Shown here: positions 1 to 14,889 of the stretch, in pieces
Layout: each line of letters opens with the position of its first letter
How positions within the stretch are numbered: the first letter of the stretch is position 1
Assembly (NCBI GenBank): GCA_022113835.1
Contig: JAILWY010000026.1
Span: forward strand, 11,869,001 to 11,933,000
Direction: 5' to 3'
Source: Atopsyche davidsoni
Lineage: Eukaryota > Arthropoda > Insecta > Trichoptera > Hydrobiosidae
DNA: 64,000 nucleotides
Program-made: the position numbers and the translations under genes
The notes under the pieces: model-generated
Told to the model about the DNA's origin: nothing
What the model saw: only the letters and a program-made list of their open reading frames with translations
The model's database searches: none

Positions 1-3000
1 TAATCACTATACAAATTATAAATAAAACTAAATAAAAAAATATTGTATTGAGCAATAGAACACCCAGATAACGCAGCAAATATTATTTAAAATTTAATAA
101 AACTTCGTATATATTTAATGAATTGAGAGTAGTACTATACAAATAACATTAGTATTCATATATTTTAAGGTATTTAAAATTTTTAAAGAAAATTAAAAAA
201 AAAATTATATTAAATATTTTCACATAATACTTTGATAATTTAGCACCTTCATAAAGATTATGTATGTTTATGTTTTCATAACGAATTACAAATAATAAAA
301 TAACTCAAATATATTTGGTGTACAAATAAGTTTTAAAGGATTTTCAAGTGATGACGTTACTAGTATTAAATCGAAACGGACAGTGTTGAGACTAACTTCA
401 TTTTATAACCTCATCTTTAGGCTTTCTTTTTCAGTATGTGTCATTTCGCTGAAGTGGAAACAACTTAGATTTTGTGTGCTCCGAATATGGAAGATGGGAA
501 AAAGTAGTGGCTAGCGATGGACAACACTTTGAAAAATGAACTTGTAACAATTTTTAATTGAAATAAATAAATTTAAGAGTTTGAAACAACCAAACAAAAT
601 TAAAGTATTTATTCATAGCACTAACATGATTAGCACCGTTTTTAGTGAACATTTTTAATGTCAAAGGGGTAAGGGTTCAAAATGAACCGAGTTCACAGGA
701 ACGGCGCTGTCTCTCACGTTTGATTGAACCACATAATGATACAGTGCAGCGTAGTAAACGTCAAACCCAATCCGGGAGATTAGACGGGACTTCCCTCTCA
801 GCCACCACGCAATAAAGTGCGGCTCCCGGGCGGCGCGACGCGGCGGATTCCACTCTTAGTGGAGATTTCCCCGGAGGACGGCGGAACAAAATATCGAACT
901 TGTTTACGAACAGATTTGCGCCGCGATATCATTTCATTTGCATGCGGGGATATTTTCAGCGCCGCTTATCTGCGTCTTATTTGCAGGTTCGGATTCCGAA
1001 TTCCTAAGCCGTGCTCGCCCTATTTCAATGCGCTATTCTAGATGCTAAATGAAGATCCCAAATAAAACTCACTCGCTTAGTTGATTTGTTTCAAACGGGC
1101 GTTTTAAATTTACTATCTTTATCGTATATTTAGCACACCAACGCGACTAAATATAAATGGCGACTTCTGTTAATATCATAACTTGTATGCCTATGTTTTT
1201 TTGTTTGTTTAGTATGTGGTTTAAATGAAACAATTATGTAACAACGCAATCTTTTAGTTTTTAAAAGCACGCTCTTTGAAACTGCCATTTTGTTGTTCGC
1301 CAACGGATGGATGAACGCAGTTTCTCGAAGGTAGATAGTAAAAAAGTTAAGGTACTAAAATAAGCGAAATAATAAATTAGCGCCTGACACAAACCTGGGC
1401 TTCTCAGACAATCGTATCGGATAATCTTATTGTTTGAGTTGAGCGCTCTGCGCCACTATTACGGTCTCCTTATATGTGTTGTTTGGATAATGGTCGTAGT
1501 TTTGCAGCAGTCATAGTTGTCGGAGCTTCGGGCATCGCCGTGTGTTATATTATGCAAAGCTTCATTTATTTGTATGTTGGCGTGAACCGCGGCCAGGTAC
1601 GAACGGAATAAGTCTTAAATGAGAATTTTCACACCGAGGCCGTTAAGCTTTTATCGCACTTTAAAAACGGGCCTAAAATATTACTTAAAAGGCTTAGAGC
1701 GACACACAATACAACAATGGCGACCGTATTTAACATAAAACCGTAAATTCTTTTGCTTTTTTTAAAATGGATTGTTTTAAACTCGCCGCGAAATAAAATT
1801 CTTAATAATTCGGAGAGAAAGAAACGCGAGTTCGCTTTCCGTCCGAATATAATTAAGAACGGAAATATTTCACTCCGGGAGGGAAGTGGCCGGACTCGGC
1901 GAGAGTTTACCTCGGCGGGTCGTAATTAACTCGCTTGTTGTGGATTTTTCCTTCAACTGCGTCGAGATAACCTTTTCAAACACGGCTCGTTGCAGTGAAC
2001 GCAGCAAACTTGGTCGCGCCGCGCCGTACGCGAGTATGCGGCCGCAGATATGAAGAAGTAAATGCTCCAAAGCGTTTACGGCCACATTGTTGTGGAGATA
2101 TGCGCGGGGCACCGGGGGATGTGCAGACTGCACTGGCTGCCCCTTCCTCGTTCCAACTTGTACAATATTTTTTTACGCGATTCCTTTTTATATTCTCGAC
2201 ATGCTCAAATCGTAAAATACAAAAAAAAAACATGATATATGGGGAAACATGTAACTGAAAACGTAGCTCGCATTGAGCACTTCAGGATTTGATTACTTTA
2301 TTTAAAAGCACATTTTAAGCTCTCATAAAATATAATACACAAAAAATGTTTTAACGATATTTACTATTCGGGAAAAAAAAAGTAATTTTTTCAAGAACTG
2401 GTTGCATTGGGTACTACATCGTATTTTTATAAATAGTCTGAGATATACATATGAATACACTCATAGAGAGAAGCAGATTACAAAAATTTCATTATTTATT
2501 TTAATTATACCACGAGCACCCAAACACAGAAAACTCTATTCTGAAACTACTTAACAACATACAAATGCAAATTATGCATGTAAAATATGAAACTAAGCTT
2601 TGAATCATAAACGTGCATTATTGCTATTTTCTTAAGCACCGTATCGCTTTTTAAAAGAAACTAAACTGTTTTCTTGCATGTCCAACGTTGTTCACCAGAT
2701 ATTCTCGTGCAGCCTAGTACAAGCTTACACTGTTGTATTATTTACATATCATTTCCAATTTCAAGTGGATACAACAATACGGCGATATAAAAATCTTAAA
2801 TGAAATTTTAAAAATGTAACTCTCCAGCATCTTGATTGTTTTCTCGCCGCGTCTTCGCTTCTTGCGCCTGCTTTCGCTTAAATGAATATGCATTCGAGTG
2901 CAAAGTTTAATTGGAAAAACAAACAGGATTACTCGGAAAATACTTAGAATACGAAAAACTTCACGGAGATAGCAATCACTAATCGGAAGAAAATAAGACT

Positions 3001-6000
3001 GCTGCCTTCAGTAAATTTTCCTCGTTAACACGCGTCCATATCTTAATTGAAGCACTTTTTAACAATTGGGTTTCTTTTGCCTTAGTACTTTAATGGGCTA
3101 TAATTCATATCACTGCAGTAGTTTTAACTTAATTATCCTCAGAGTATAACAGAGGTTTAAATGGTAAGAAAAACTTTTTACTTACAATTAAAGCAGAAAC
3201 AACAAAAGAAAATCAATATTTGGTTTTTTTTAGTGATACTATAAAGTTTCATATTTAAGAAATGTAGTATCTATCAGAAATTAAATACTTAGCTTCATAA
3301 AACCCAAATAAGTCTCATTCATATTTTTTTGTACAATAAAAAACGTATAATTACAATTTTTAGATCTATAAACTACACGTTTCATAAATTAACATAAAAT
3401 ACCTCAACTCATTTTTCTTTTTTTTTGTATTTTTCAATAAGCTTTTACGTACTTAGAGTTTCACTTTTTACAGATATATAAGCGAAAAGAATTTAATTGT
3501 TAGGTAATGATATCAATGTATATTATTCTTGCTTTTAATTAATATAGTGTAACTATTTATGTTTGTTTACTAAGCTGTATTATGTTACCACAGGACAATA
3601 TTCTATCTCTTTTAAAAACGTCACATTCAATAATTAAAATCTGCCGGCTTGTCACCGTGCACTCAGACTGCGGAGTCCTGCCGTTGGCAAATTTGATATT
3701 TGAACTAGGGCGGGGGCGGCACTCATTTGGGCGGGATTTATTATTTATCCTGCCCGCATATTCATGACGACACCGCCGGCAACCTGACGCTCCGCAAAAA
3801 ATACCCAAATCTAATATTGACTCTATAAATATGAAAAATACACAATTTTAATGTTCCTCTAAATTTATGTCTCGCTCTCTCGGAGGCGGATTAGCCGGTC
3901 CGAATGCCGGCAGGAATTTTGATTCGCTCCTCGTTTTGTGAATGTCAAAAATGAATTCGAGTTATATTTTATAGTTTTTTTCGCACTGTGCTGCGAAATC
4001 GGCTATGACATACGTGAGCGGTTCCGGTTTTATAGAGACAATCTTTGATGTTTTATTTTTCGTAGTTTAAAAATAATTTGAGGTTATTTAAAACTTTATG
4101 TATGCAAATGCAATGTGATGTTTGGTAAATCAGAAATAAATTATGCAGATGATTAAGGTGCATATATGCTACGGCACCTTCCACAGCTCACTTCCGGGAT
4201 GCAGGATCCTGGGCCTGGTAACGGAAGTGTCCTGTCAGCGTCCCCCGGGCCGAGGGGGTGCGGGACTGTCGGGGTTAACTCGCTAATTCGATTACGGGAC
4301 ACTGTTTCAGCGGAGGCGCTTTGTATGGCATTATAATCAATTATACTTGCCACTTAGTAGTTGTTTCGTTAAATTACAATAAACAGTTTGCGGCGGCCCG
4401 CCATTCACGTGCCTCGTTTGTAGTTAAGTGTACTTTTTGCTTGTTACGTTTGTACCGTGCTCAAGACCGACTACAATTTAATATTGTTGTTGGATTATGC
4501 AGAAAGTTTCGAGTAAATTACAATTTCCATTAATCATAATTTATTTATTATGTACCAAATATCTTTAATGAGACTAAAACTCCCATAGTACATAGATAGT
4601 GTCGTTCTTGTGAGTAAATAACGTCATTTTATACATAAAATGTAAATGAACTTAATATTTAATAAGAACATTTTATATATAGACCAATACTACAACTTTT
4701 TATTCTCAAATCTCAATGACCATTTTTATATTAACAGTCTATATATATTTATTTTTATTTAATGTATTGAATTCTTCATCGACGATTTTTTAAAACAAAA
4801 TTTCTTAAATCTTCCGATGTTGATATAGGTGTATAATTTGTATTCATAATATACAATAATTGTACAAGTTGATTTATATTAATTTCGTTGTTTGTTCTTT
4901 TCTATGTGAAAACGATGAAAACCACTGTACTCAATTTTATCACGTACACAAAATGCTATAAAATATCCATATAAAAAATATTATGCATATATTCATTCAT
5001 TCAAATTGCCATAAAAAAAACTTAATTAATTAATTATATAAATTATATTATATTAAATTATAACCTATTTTTTAATAATTTTTTTATTTTGATTTTTTTG
5101 ACGTGAAGACTAAACTATCAAGCTTATTACAGTATAATAAATCTAGAAGGTATCATCGTCCGTATTATTTTTAAAAATTTCAAATAAATATTTTGGTTTT
5201 CAGTTCTAAATATGTACATTAAATACGACCAATTGCCCAATTATTTATTGAAAAAAAAAATATATATATATATATATAGCTCGGTGCCCATTAAAAAGTG
5301 TAGCCTGAAGTGCACGCGGGGCTCTCGACCGGGACAGCGTGTAGGGCTCCAGCAGACAAGGATAATGAAGCCCCCGTGGCCGCCGAGGGTCTCTCCCCGG
5401 AACTCGCCCCCCAAGACTTCCCTTTTTCTTCGCCAGGTTGTTTCTGGGATAAAGCTCGTCCTTTGTTGTACCTGCCTTGTATTTCAATTCTCTGTTCGCT
5501 TATTCGGTGCTAAGAATGTCTAAACTCGCTCGGCTAAGTGTAAAGTACGCCGTTTACATTCCCTCCATACGAGCTTGTTGTATTCATAATAATATTGTTC
5601 TTTCAACTGCTTCTCTTAGTTTTCCTTCTCTGTTACATGGACACAAGTGCATATTTACCAACATATTTTGTAACTGTAACAGATGATACATTATAATACG
5701 AAGTTTGGTTTACTCTTGTCTTGTTATCAGCTTGAAATAAACCTTTACTTAAATTAAATAATATTAATCAATTCATACATACAATTGTTACCCTTCGTAG
5801 CCAATGTGTATTTTTCTTAAAACTGATTTTACATGAAATATGTTTTTTTTATTTTACTATCGATTGGCAAAAAAAATGTCATAAAAATAATTCACTTGTT
5901 TGGATGAATACTGTTGATTTTATACAAAATAATAACCATTGGTTTTATCTACAAAAAATATTTTTTTACAGGTTTTAAAAACTATAAGTATATATATATA

Positions 6001-6477
6001 ATTATTCGCATAGTTATAATTATCAACTACGATTTTTTCGTTTATCAAATTAAATATTTCTTTATTTGAATATAAATTGAATTTTCATTTTAAATTCAAT
6101 GCACTCGAAATCATTATTTCAATTTAATTCGGGCACATGAATAATTATCTAGCATTCATAAAAATTTATTTTACTAAAGCATTGCATAAATATTTATTTT
6201 ATTCAGTGTGTTTTTTTTATAACGGAAACACTGAAAGTGCTGTTGATTTTACTGAGTATATTTTTCTAAGAATACTACCGGAACTCGTTAGCGAAATTTA
6301 ATACGGCGGCGTTCATACCGTTAGCATTAATGACGGCACGTTTATCGTTAAATCAAGTAAACAATCGCAGCGCCGTGAGACGCAGGGCGCGTAATGAGGC
6401 GGCCATCTTGTGCGCTCGATAGCGGCGACACAATAATCCATGAGGAATTAATATGCGCCCGACCTGCATATGTATGA

Positions 6478-6614
6478 GGGGCGGGGCGGGCGGCGGGGGC
6501 GGCCAGGGTGGCCAGGACGACGAGGGCGGCCAGGGTGGCCAGGACGGCGAGGGCGGCCAGGGTGGCGAGGGCTGTAAGGGCGGTGAGGGCGGCCAGGGCG
6601 GCGGGGCGGCCATG
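6478..6614. repeat. GC-rich minisatellite, about 27-bp unit
   Basis: Imperfect copies of a unit resembling GAGGGCGGCCAGGGTGGC plus nine more bases occur back to back. They create long open frames on both strands (Gly/Gln/Glu-rich on plus, Pro/Ala/Leu-rich on minus) that are artefacts of repetition and not genes. Copies differ by point changes and short length changes, as expected of an expanding minisatellite inside an intron. Confidence 0.75.
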
Positions 6615-7056
6615 CCGCGGGCGAGTCTCTTTTTCATCCGTTTTGTGTCTGTCTGCCCTGAGCAAACACCGCTGCGAAAATACCACTCGACATGGAAATT
6701 CTCGGAAAACTTGTCGGCCGTTGTCGTCGCGATAATAAGCTGCGTGAAAAGGATATGCGCGCAAAAAATACAATTTCCTGCCGGGGATATGTTTGCTTTC
6801 GGAGAGCTGGATTTCTACGAATGGCGTTATGTACGAGGAGATTTGCGGGTTTTGTTCGCAACACGCGCATGTCAGTTCCGCTGTAAATCCCCGGCTCTCC
6901 CGCATTCGTCTTTGTTGATAATTCCGTATTATCTTCTCGCTTTTGTGGCTCCCGCATCACCTGCGGCGCCAGATGCACCGTGCGCGAGCTTCCGAGCGAT
7001 GCACCTGGACGGCCGCCCCGAGCTCCGATGATTTATAATGCCGGCGTCATAATTGA

Positions 7057-7088
7057 TGACGTCATTAACATTTATGATAATGACGTCA
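7057..7088. promoter_or_regulatory. Pair of perfect CRE (CREB/ATF) palindromes
   Basis: TGACGTCA occurs at 7057-7064 and again at 7081-7088, a start-to-start spacing of 24 bp. A related half-site (GGCGTCAT) lies just upstream at about 7043-7050. TGACGTCA is the full consensus for bZIP proteins of the CREB/ATF class. The pair sits in a GC-intermediate island of the intron, so an intronic enhancer is a reasonable inference, but nothing in the sequence proves activity. Confidence 0.4.
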
Positions 7089-8756
7089 TTATATTCACCG
7101 CTGACAGCGGCGCTCCCCGCGGAGGCCACGCATAATCATTTTAGGCCATTAGAGACGATCGAGAGATCAAACAGTAATGCACGGTACGTGCTGAGGTTGG
7201 CGGTTCAAATTAATTTCTGCGATGCGGTCGTGTGGGGTTTCAATCTTCGCGTAACGAATGATTTTCGCATGTGAAGTATGAACTTTCAGCATCAACCGAT
7301 TCAATAATTTCTTCACGGCGCATGTCCGAGACAAAATAACAAGTAACTGATATATCTCCAGTGAAATTAATTGCCAAATCAATAATTTTTTTAAAACTTA
7401 ATAAAATATGTTTAATTTTTAACATATAAAAAAAAAACTTTAGTCATTGGATTTTTTTTACTCTATTATAAAAAAAAATGTTGTTACTAAATAACTGCAT
7501 AGTGTGAATAAAAAAAATATATGTGAAATGTATTTTCAAAATTGTACGTGGAATGTTTGTGTTGATAAATAAATTTAAAAACTAAAAATAACATTTGGAT
7601 ACCTAGCACGTCTATCAATCATATTTATAAATCTCACGAATTCAAGGTAACATTATAATTAGAAGCCTTAAATCGGAAGCTCCGTGACACAATCCACCGT
7701 ACGCCTGTTTTCTTGAACATAAATAATTAATCACAGACACTCGACGCGCACACGTCGGGAAATTTTCGATAGGCGCTTTAATTACGTTTCCGGAACTGAT
7801 TACAGCGTGGCGTCTCACACCGGAAGCGCTCGCAGAGGTACGACCGGTCAGAGTCAACTAGACACCGATGAAACTCCATATTTCAAAAATAGCCCTCTAC
7901 TTTGTTCCGGCTGAAAACAGTAGCACATAATAAATTGCAATCACCTCCCACGGCCGGGCAATTCGAGAGGGTACTTTGTGCTCTTTTTGCTTTTCGAAAA
8001 GCACAATGTTCCCGCTTTTCACGGGGAATAAACCTCGGCCATAATGTACACCGGTTAAGTAAGAACCGATGGTCGTACTTAAACGTGCGGCGCTCCGAAG
8101 TTCGATAAGTTTACGAATGGTGTGGAGTTTTTTGCATTGCTTTGTTACATATGTTGCAGCTCCGGTGGGTGAGTTCAACATTTTTACGTCGCAACTCGGT
8201 TACTGCATTTGTGCGGTTTTCTCGTTTTACGTCCGCCGAGTGCCCGCAGATTTTATATCAGACGTAAAATGGTTTTCTCCGTGTGTATTAATTTGAATTA
8301 AAACCGCAGTTATCGGGTATCTCACGGGGCCGCAACTGTAAGCGAAGTATTGTAAATCGAAGCACGGCCCAGATTTCATCATTCTTTTAATTATGCTATA
8401 ATCATAATATTTCCATATATTAGCAGTCTTTTACCGGCATAATAAATTCCATTAATCACCATTAATACGTTTCATTTCTGATTTAAATATTAATATATTT
8501 AGTATGCCGCGAGTTCACAGGTAGTAATAAAAATAAATAGCCATGCAATTTGACGTAATAAAAAGTAATATTGGGCTAAAATTCATAACAATTTCCCAAT
8601 AAATCGTTGCCGTCCAATTTGTTAAGTACGCCGTAATAATATCGATATTATATTCAATGGAGAACGGTTTCAATAAGCACGCCATGTAATATATTGAACA
8701 GTCCGTATTGAATATTGAACCGATTCGCCCCGAGGTTCGCCCCGCCAGGTGTGCCA

Positions 8757-8875
8757 TCTTGACCGGGCGATATTTCACCCCACCCTCCCCCTGGCATTTG
8801 TCACCGCCCCCACCCTTCCCTGGGTGTATTGTGCCCTCTGCCCTGCCCTCCACCCCCACCCTTCCCGGAGCCGCT
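8757..8875. repeat. C-rich tract (G-rich on minus strand)
   Basis: Repeated runs of CCC and CCCC, with CACCCTTCCC-type words appearing twice, make the minus strand a candidate for G-quadruplex formation. The tract explains the long open frames seen on both strands, none of which resembles a protein. Confidence 0.5.
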
Positions 8876-11800
8876 CTCTTTAAATCGCCGATGGAGTTGC
8901 TTATTTTTATGGGCGGCCAATTTGTCCGGTTGTGTTTTAAATCGTGTGTTTCTGGTGTATATGCGCCGCTGAGGATCGTTATCGGCCAGCAGATCACGAC
9001 GCGGAGGAGTGTGTATACCAGACTTTGCGGCTTTTTAAGCTTTTAACGAAGCTCGCTTTTAATAAAAGCAAACGTGTTCGATGACTGGAAAGACCTTTTC
9101 CGCTCGCTTTGAGTTTATCCACTCAGTTGCTTTATTCAAAAAGTTTGCGATGCTTTATTTAAATATCTCACAGAAAAACTCGACTCATCGCACAGCTTAT
9201 AAAACAATCACTCGAAAATACAAGAAATTAAAACCTATGGTTCTCTGCAAAAATTGTACAAATCAAATCGCTTACAATTTGCATCAGATGCAGAACACTC
9301 GGGGAAGTTCGGGGCACTCGCTGCAGTTGACGGCCGACGAGTCGACGCGCGACTCGCTACAGTTGTTGCTTGCCGAGTAATGGGCGATCCCTTTGAGCGG
9401 CGTCGTCTGGCTTATGGTTATTTGAATGGAACGGGGACCTGCACAAGTTCAACTGAAACAAGGACCTCGGGTTTAATAATAGCCCTGGATTATATCTGGC
9501 AACTTTAGGATTCTGTGCGCTGCCACTACAGGAGGTGTCAGCTTAGTTAACATGAGTTTAATTATATTCTTAGTCCATTAGACACGTTAGAGTAGTTTTT
9601 GGGTCGGTGAAATATTTACCTTAGCCTTATACTAAAATAATAAGGGGGATTATACATAAAATTATGTCATTAATGTTGGGAAATTCAGCGCACATAGCCG
9701 TGTAGTTTTTTTTCTACCTGTGCACTATTGGAAAAGTTTAAATATTTATATGTAAAAATAAGTCTCAGAAATCAATTTGAACTTGAAATATAAAGTTTTA
9801 TTAATTACAAATTCAGTAAATAAATTTTCACACTAAATAAAAATAAGGTAAGTTAATGTAAATATAAATAGGTTTGTTAAAAAAACTGATTGATAAGGCC
9901 CTACACGGAGAGTAACATCGAGACTGTCAACCTCATTACAAAAATATGCATTAGTATATTTTTTATAATACTAAAAATTAATACCATGCTTCAAAAAAGG
10001 TAAAAATCATTAAAATTCTAGACTGAGTTTTACGAGCCATCGCGTGGTTGCGTTAAAACTATAAGCAACGTCCGAAATCACAACGTCAGTAGCTCTTTAT
10101 TTGCTTTAATATTTCCATGGATTAGTTTGTACTTTTTAAAAAGAATATATACTATTAGTTAATATTGATTTCAATTGTGATTGAAAAGCTTTAAAAACAG
10201 TATGATTCAATTGTTAATAAGAAATAAATGGAAAATATAATATGTTGATTGGGTCGACTGAACGGAACACCCTGTACCGCAGCCGGGTGCATCCTTAGTT
10301 GAACATTCCGACCGGCGCTAAACTATAAGCTAATGTAAATTTATGTTACCATTGAAATAAGTTTCAAATTAATCCGGGGCTTGCGAACTGCAATAACATT
10401 TATTAATTTCAAACCGTCGGAAAATTCCTCTCAATAACTTACGAAATAATACAACATTCCGCATTGAAATTGCGGTTACTTTTATTCGAATTTCGGATTT
10501 CTCGTTTTACAATATCAAATTCCAGCTATTCATCTGACCAATTAAAACACAATCTCGAGTAATAACGCTATAATGTATTCCGGGAGGATTACGCCGACCC
10601 TCTCGCCTCGGCCGGGCCCGTCGCGCGCCCCCGCCTAACAATATTGTATCCGACATTTTTATTGGCGTTTTTGCACTCATTTGAAATTTCGTTTGATATC
10701 CGATGCGCGCCAGTCACCTGCGAGTGTCGATATTCGCGATTCAACGTTTCAACAAATCTGTCGCCTTGTGCATGAAAAATACGTGCCTACCAATTTGTGA
10801 AAAAGATATCTGATTTCTCTTGTGTTCCTCGCAATGATAAGACGTGGCATTTAGAAGAGTTTATATTACCGAGGGGTGTATTGTTACTACGCGCTTCATT
10901 CAATGTATTTTCAATTGAAATCATGTATTTGATATGGATTGTGTATTCAAGCAAATACTAAAAATTTGAAGTGATTTTGTGACAACGTATGTGATTCTTT
11001 TTAACATGGCAGGACTGCACGAGTTTCACTCGAATTCAATTAAAATTGATCAGTGAAACCCACGAACAGAGAAACACTGCAATATATTAATTGAAATGGG
11101 CGTCGCCCGGCCGCGGAGAGTGTTTAATCAACGTCCTCCGCGTTCGATTTACCGGAGGAAAGAGCGTCTGGCATGCAAATGGCGGGTGTCGGCAGGTCAT
11201 GTGTAAATCCGGCGCGCCCGAGGAGCCGCACGTCCCCCGTGGGATTAGCGACCGTCTCGGCCGCGCCTCCACCCGCCATGGCTCCGGCCACAGCGCATTT
11301 AAATAATCCTCATATCATAAAACACCGCCTGTTCCGAGTCACTCCATCACCCGGTCCTGATATCCGTCGCCCGAGCTGCACTGCGAGAAGCTAATTCCAC
11401 ATGATCCGCCGACGGCTTGTACTGACATTTTTGCCTAACCTTGAGCTGCATGCCTCTAGAATCTGCCTATCTTTGAAATAAAATTCAACAGATTAAATAA
11501 ATTTAAATAAACTAATTTATTATAATTACAATGCCGAAAAAGCAATATACTATTTAAGTTAAGCATGAAGTTGCGACAAAACGTAGCGCATAGCATTTGC
11601 ATGGTCGTAAATAAATATTCGCATCAGCTGGGACGGGCCGGAGGTGACACGCACGTCGGCTCGAGTCAGCAGAGATTCCCGCGATGTCGTGGCGCCCCAA
11701 AATGAAATCAAGCCCCATCAAAGCTCGCCACATCGGCCCGGTCCGGCCGTCCCAAATATATTACCGGTCCTTATTTACGGACATCTCTGCCCCTCGCCGA

Positions 11801-14800
11801 TATCAATTTTATGTAGAATATGAAAAATACAATATTGGGCAGAACCGCGCCATAAAATATTTTGCTTCTCTACCGTAAAGGATACAATCTTAATAAAATA
11901 AATATTTATGGGCTTGCCATCAAACGATTGGCTCGGACATGTAGTGCCTCCGAAGTTATGACGAGCTGCTGCCCTCGCGCGGAGCTGCCGCACTCTCAAA
12001 TATATATCTCTGATTTTCTGATAAATATGTATGGGTCGACATACAAGAGCTCTGCTGTCTCCTTTTCGTTTGTGAGTATTTAATCACTTATCAAAGTTTG
12101 TCTTGGGTATAAGTATATACCAAGTATCTTCATTGCGTGTCATTATTTTTTACCCATTTAAGAAATACCTGTCATAAATACCTTACTCTATAATTAAAAC
12201 TACCATTTATATTAAAACATCTACAATTAGACCCACTAAAAAACTACCACGACAGCAGTCGGTTTCTAAAAATAGATTTTATAAAAAAATATAATTTATA
12301 TTTGTATGTTTGTCTTTAAGTTTTTCAATTTTCATAAAAAATAAAAACCAATAAATTGAATGAATATTCAATTTGTTAATTTTATTCATTTGAATATTGA
12401 TTATACTGACGTTTACAAACTGTATAATATTATTTTCCTTCGCGGTAATTTTTACGTATATAAACTAACATTTAGAGCACGCACCTATTTTGTTTTATTA
12501 TATTGAAAACAATTTACTTCTATAAAAACTAACAGAACAGTGTAAAGGAAACCATTCAATTTTACTGATCCTTCGCTACATAAAGATAGCAAATCCTTAT
12601 CAGAAACTTCAGTCGAGAGCTTCGCTTCAAGAACACACGGCCATAAACCAAAAGCAAACGCCGCCATTAAAATAATTTGTTCGGAAGCATCGCGATATTG
12701 CTTATATCATCAAAACGCTGTAATCGTGCCATATCTCGCGGCCGCCCCGCCGACCTGCCCGATATTGTTTCCGTAATGACTCGGCCAATAAGTCCTTTTT
12801 ATTCAGTTATTATGTCGCCGGCGGGGCTGTTCACTGTCGCCGACTATCGCACGCCCGCACGACAGATGTAACAAAAGACTCGATATCGTCCGATATCGAC
12901 TAACTTTATGCCGGATCTTCTCTCGCTCGCGGCCATTTCCTCCGCTCGCAGGGGAGGTCAACTCAAAAGGACGTTAAATTACGAACATGTTAACTTTGTG
13001 CACTCCTCGTGAGTGGATTTTTATTACCCATGATGACAATCGAAAGTTTAAGTAATATTAAAAAAAATACACACGAATATCAAAATGAAAAGTTTGAATG
13101 ATTTGATTTGCGTTGTGATATTACATATAGAAATGTAATTTTTAAATAGCAGATAAAATATTAAAATTTTGGAAGTATCAATATAAATATATTTTTTTAA
13201 TATAACACAAAAAAATAATTGTATTTATTGTCCACACCGTCGTGCTCGTTTTATTTGTTAATAAAAAAAATTGTGGCCAGCCATTAAACAAAAGTTGCAT
13301 ATTTTACGCTCTGTAATTGAGCTCATTTACATATTATAATTTTAAATATTTTGCGACGTCAAAAATGCGATTGTCTCCTAATGCCTAAATATATTTTTAT
13401 TGAAACACGAAATGTGCAAGCAAAATAAAAAATATATTAAAACATATTTCTGTTTTTTAAGGCTTTTCCGCAAGGCCTCGAGGTTTTTTATACCTAAACG
13501 TGGTATTTTTCGTGTCACAGCTGTTTGTTTTTCATAAATATTTAAATGAGTATATAAATTAGTTATATGAACTTTATAAAATTTTAATAAAAAGCACATC
13601 TGCCATGGAATATATTTGCATTGTACAAAATCTTGCCGAAAATGCCGGAACAATTCTTACATGTGTCTGCTGTATATATATATTTAAATATTTTTGCGTT
13701 GCTTTTTAAGACTTTCGGGTTCTTGATGCCTTGTAAGATGTTATGCCGTGATTTTTTTCTATATTTTTCTCAAAAGCTTCGATCCCGTTACAGTGAGCAG
13801 CTTAATAATATAATTGTTGTGCGTTTTCGCGCTCATACTTAACTCTTAAACGATACTCTCAAAGCAAATTTAATTGTGAGAATATAATAATGATAAGTGG
13901 AAGTGATGCTACTTAGAAACATATTTATTTTGACATTAATGGTTTTTTAAATAATATAAAACACACAGAACAAAGCAAAATTTCTTAAATTTCATCTGCG
14001 TAGACGGGTTCAATACATCCTAGAAAAATATTATTACTACATTTAATATTTTTTAGATTGTAAAATTTCAGAAATAACCATTAATTTTTAAATAATTTCT
14101 ATGGAAAATTTTATTTGTTTCGCAGATAAAATACATCATTATTAATTTAGACATAAATTTATTAAATGCCAAATGCGATTTTTGTGAACCCTAAATATGG
14201 TAATAACTTTTTTTTGTATGTATAAATTTAACTGTTGTTTAACTTATTGAGATGCAACGTTCGGTGATGGAGAGGAGGTTTTTTTTCGAGTCGCGTTGTT
14301 TAAATGAATCGCAGACAGTTGAACAGTTGGCGAGCCCTCGGCCGGACCGTCCGGCAAAGTAAAAGAAGGACATGAGTTTCACTCAAACGTGCTTCGTGAG
14401 ATTTCCGACAGAATAAGAGCACTCCGCGGAGTTTCTATTGGCAGTGTAGCGCTTGTACGTGTGCAGCGCTTCTCCCTGTGTGCGCCACCAACACACCCTC
14501 GCCCCCAACTTTTGTCATCCTGAAAGCCGTCTAACAAGTCTGTGCCATAAACAATCTCCGCTAACAAATTCTGTATATTATCCTTTAGACTTTTACTTAG
14601 GACTGCTGGAAAAGGACCAAGTTATTTTTTAAAGCTTAAATGCGGAATACCTAATTCTTATTGTGAGAGATTTATTCTTTTGAAGAACAATTTAAATCAG
14701 ATTGTTTTTGTTTAAGGACAATTTAAGTTTCTAGTTTTTTCGATTTGATTTTGTACTTATTTGTAAATAAATTAAAAGTCCTGAATACTCTGCGTGTTTT

Positions 14801-14826
14801 CGTTAATCTTATGGAATAAGTTTTTT

Positions 14827-14889
14827 TTTCATTGAGGTACAATGAAAAGTGAGATAAATTTAGCAAAACGATTATTTATCTCACATTTT
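14827..14889. repeat. Two adjacent short hairpins
   Basis: TTTTCATT and AATGAAAA flank a 7-base loop. Immediately after, GTGAGATAAAT (14849-14859) and ATTTATCTCAC (14874-14884) form an 11-bp stem with a 14-base loop. The tract lies about 300 bp upstream of the acceptor at 15195. Its role is unknown; it could be a remnant of a small inverted-repeat element. Confidence 0.45.

Noticed and set aside
6348..7031. Long open frames on both strands (185-192 codons) over the GC repeat
   Set aside because: They are created by the minisatellite, are low in complexity, and have no splice context or family resemblance.
8515..8997. 160-codon minus-strand open frame
   Set aside because: It crosses a C-rich tract and AT-rich intron, and its composition is not protein-like. 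No start context or homologue.
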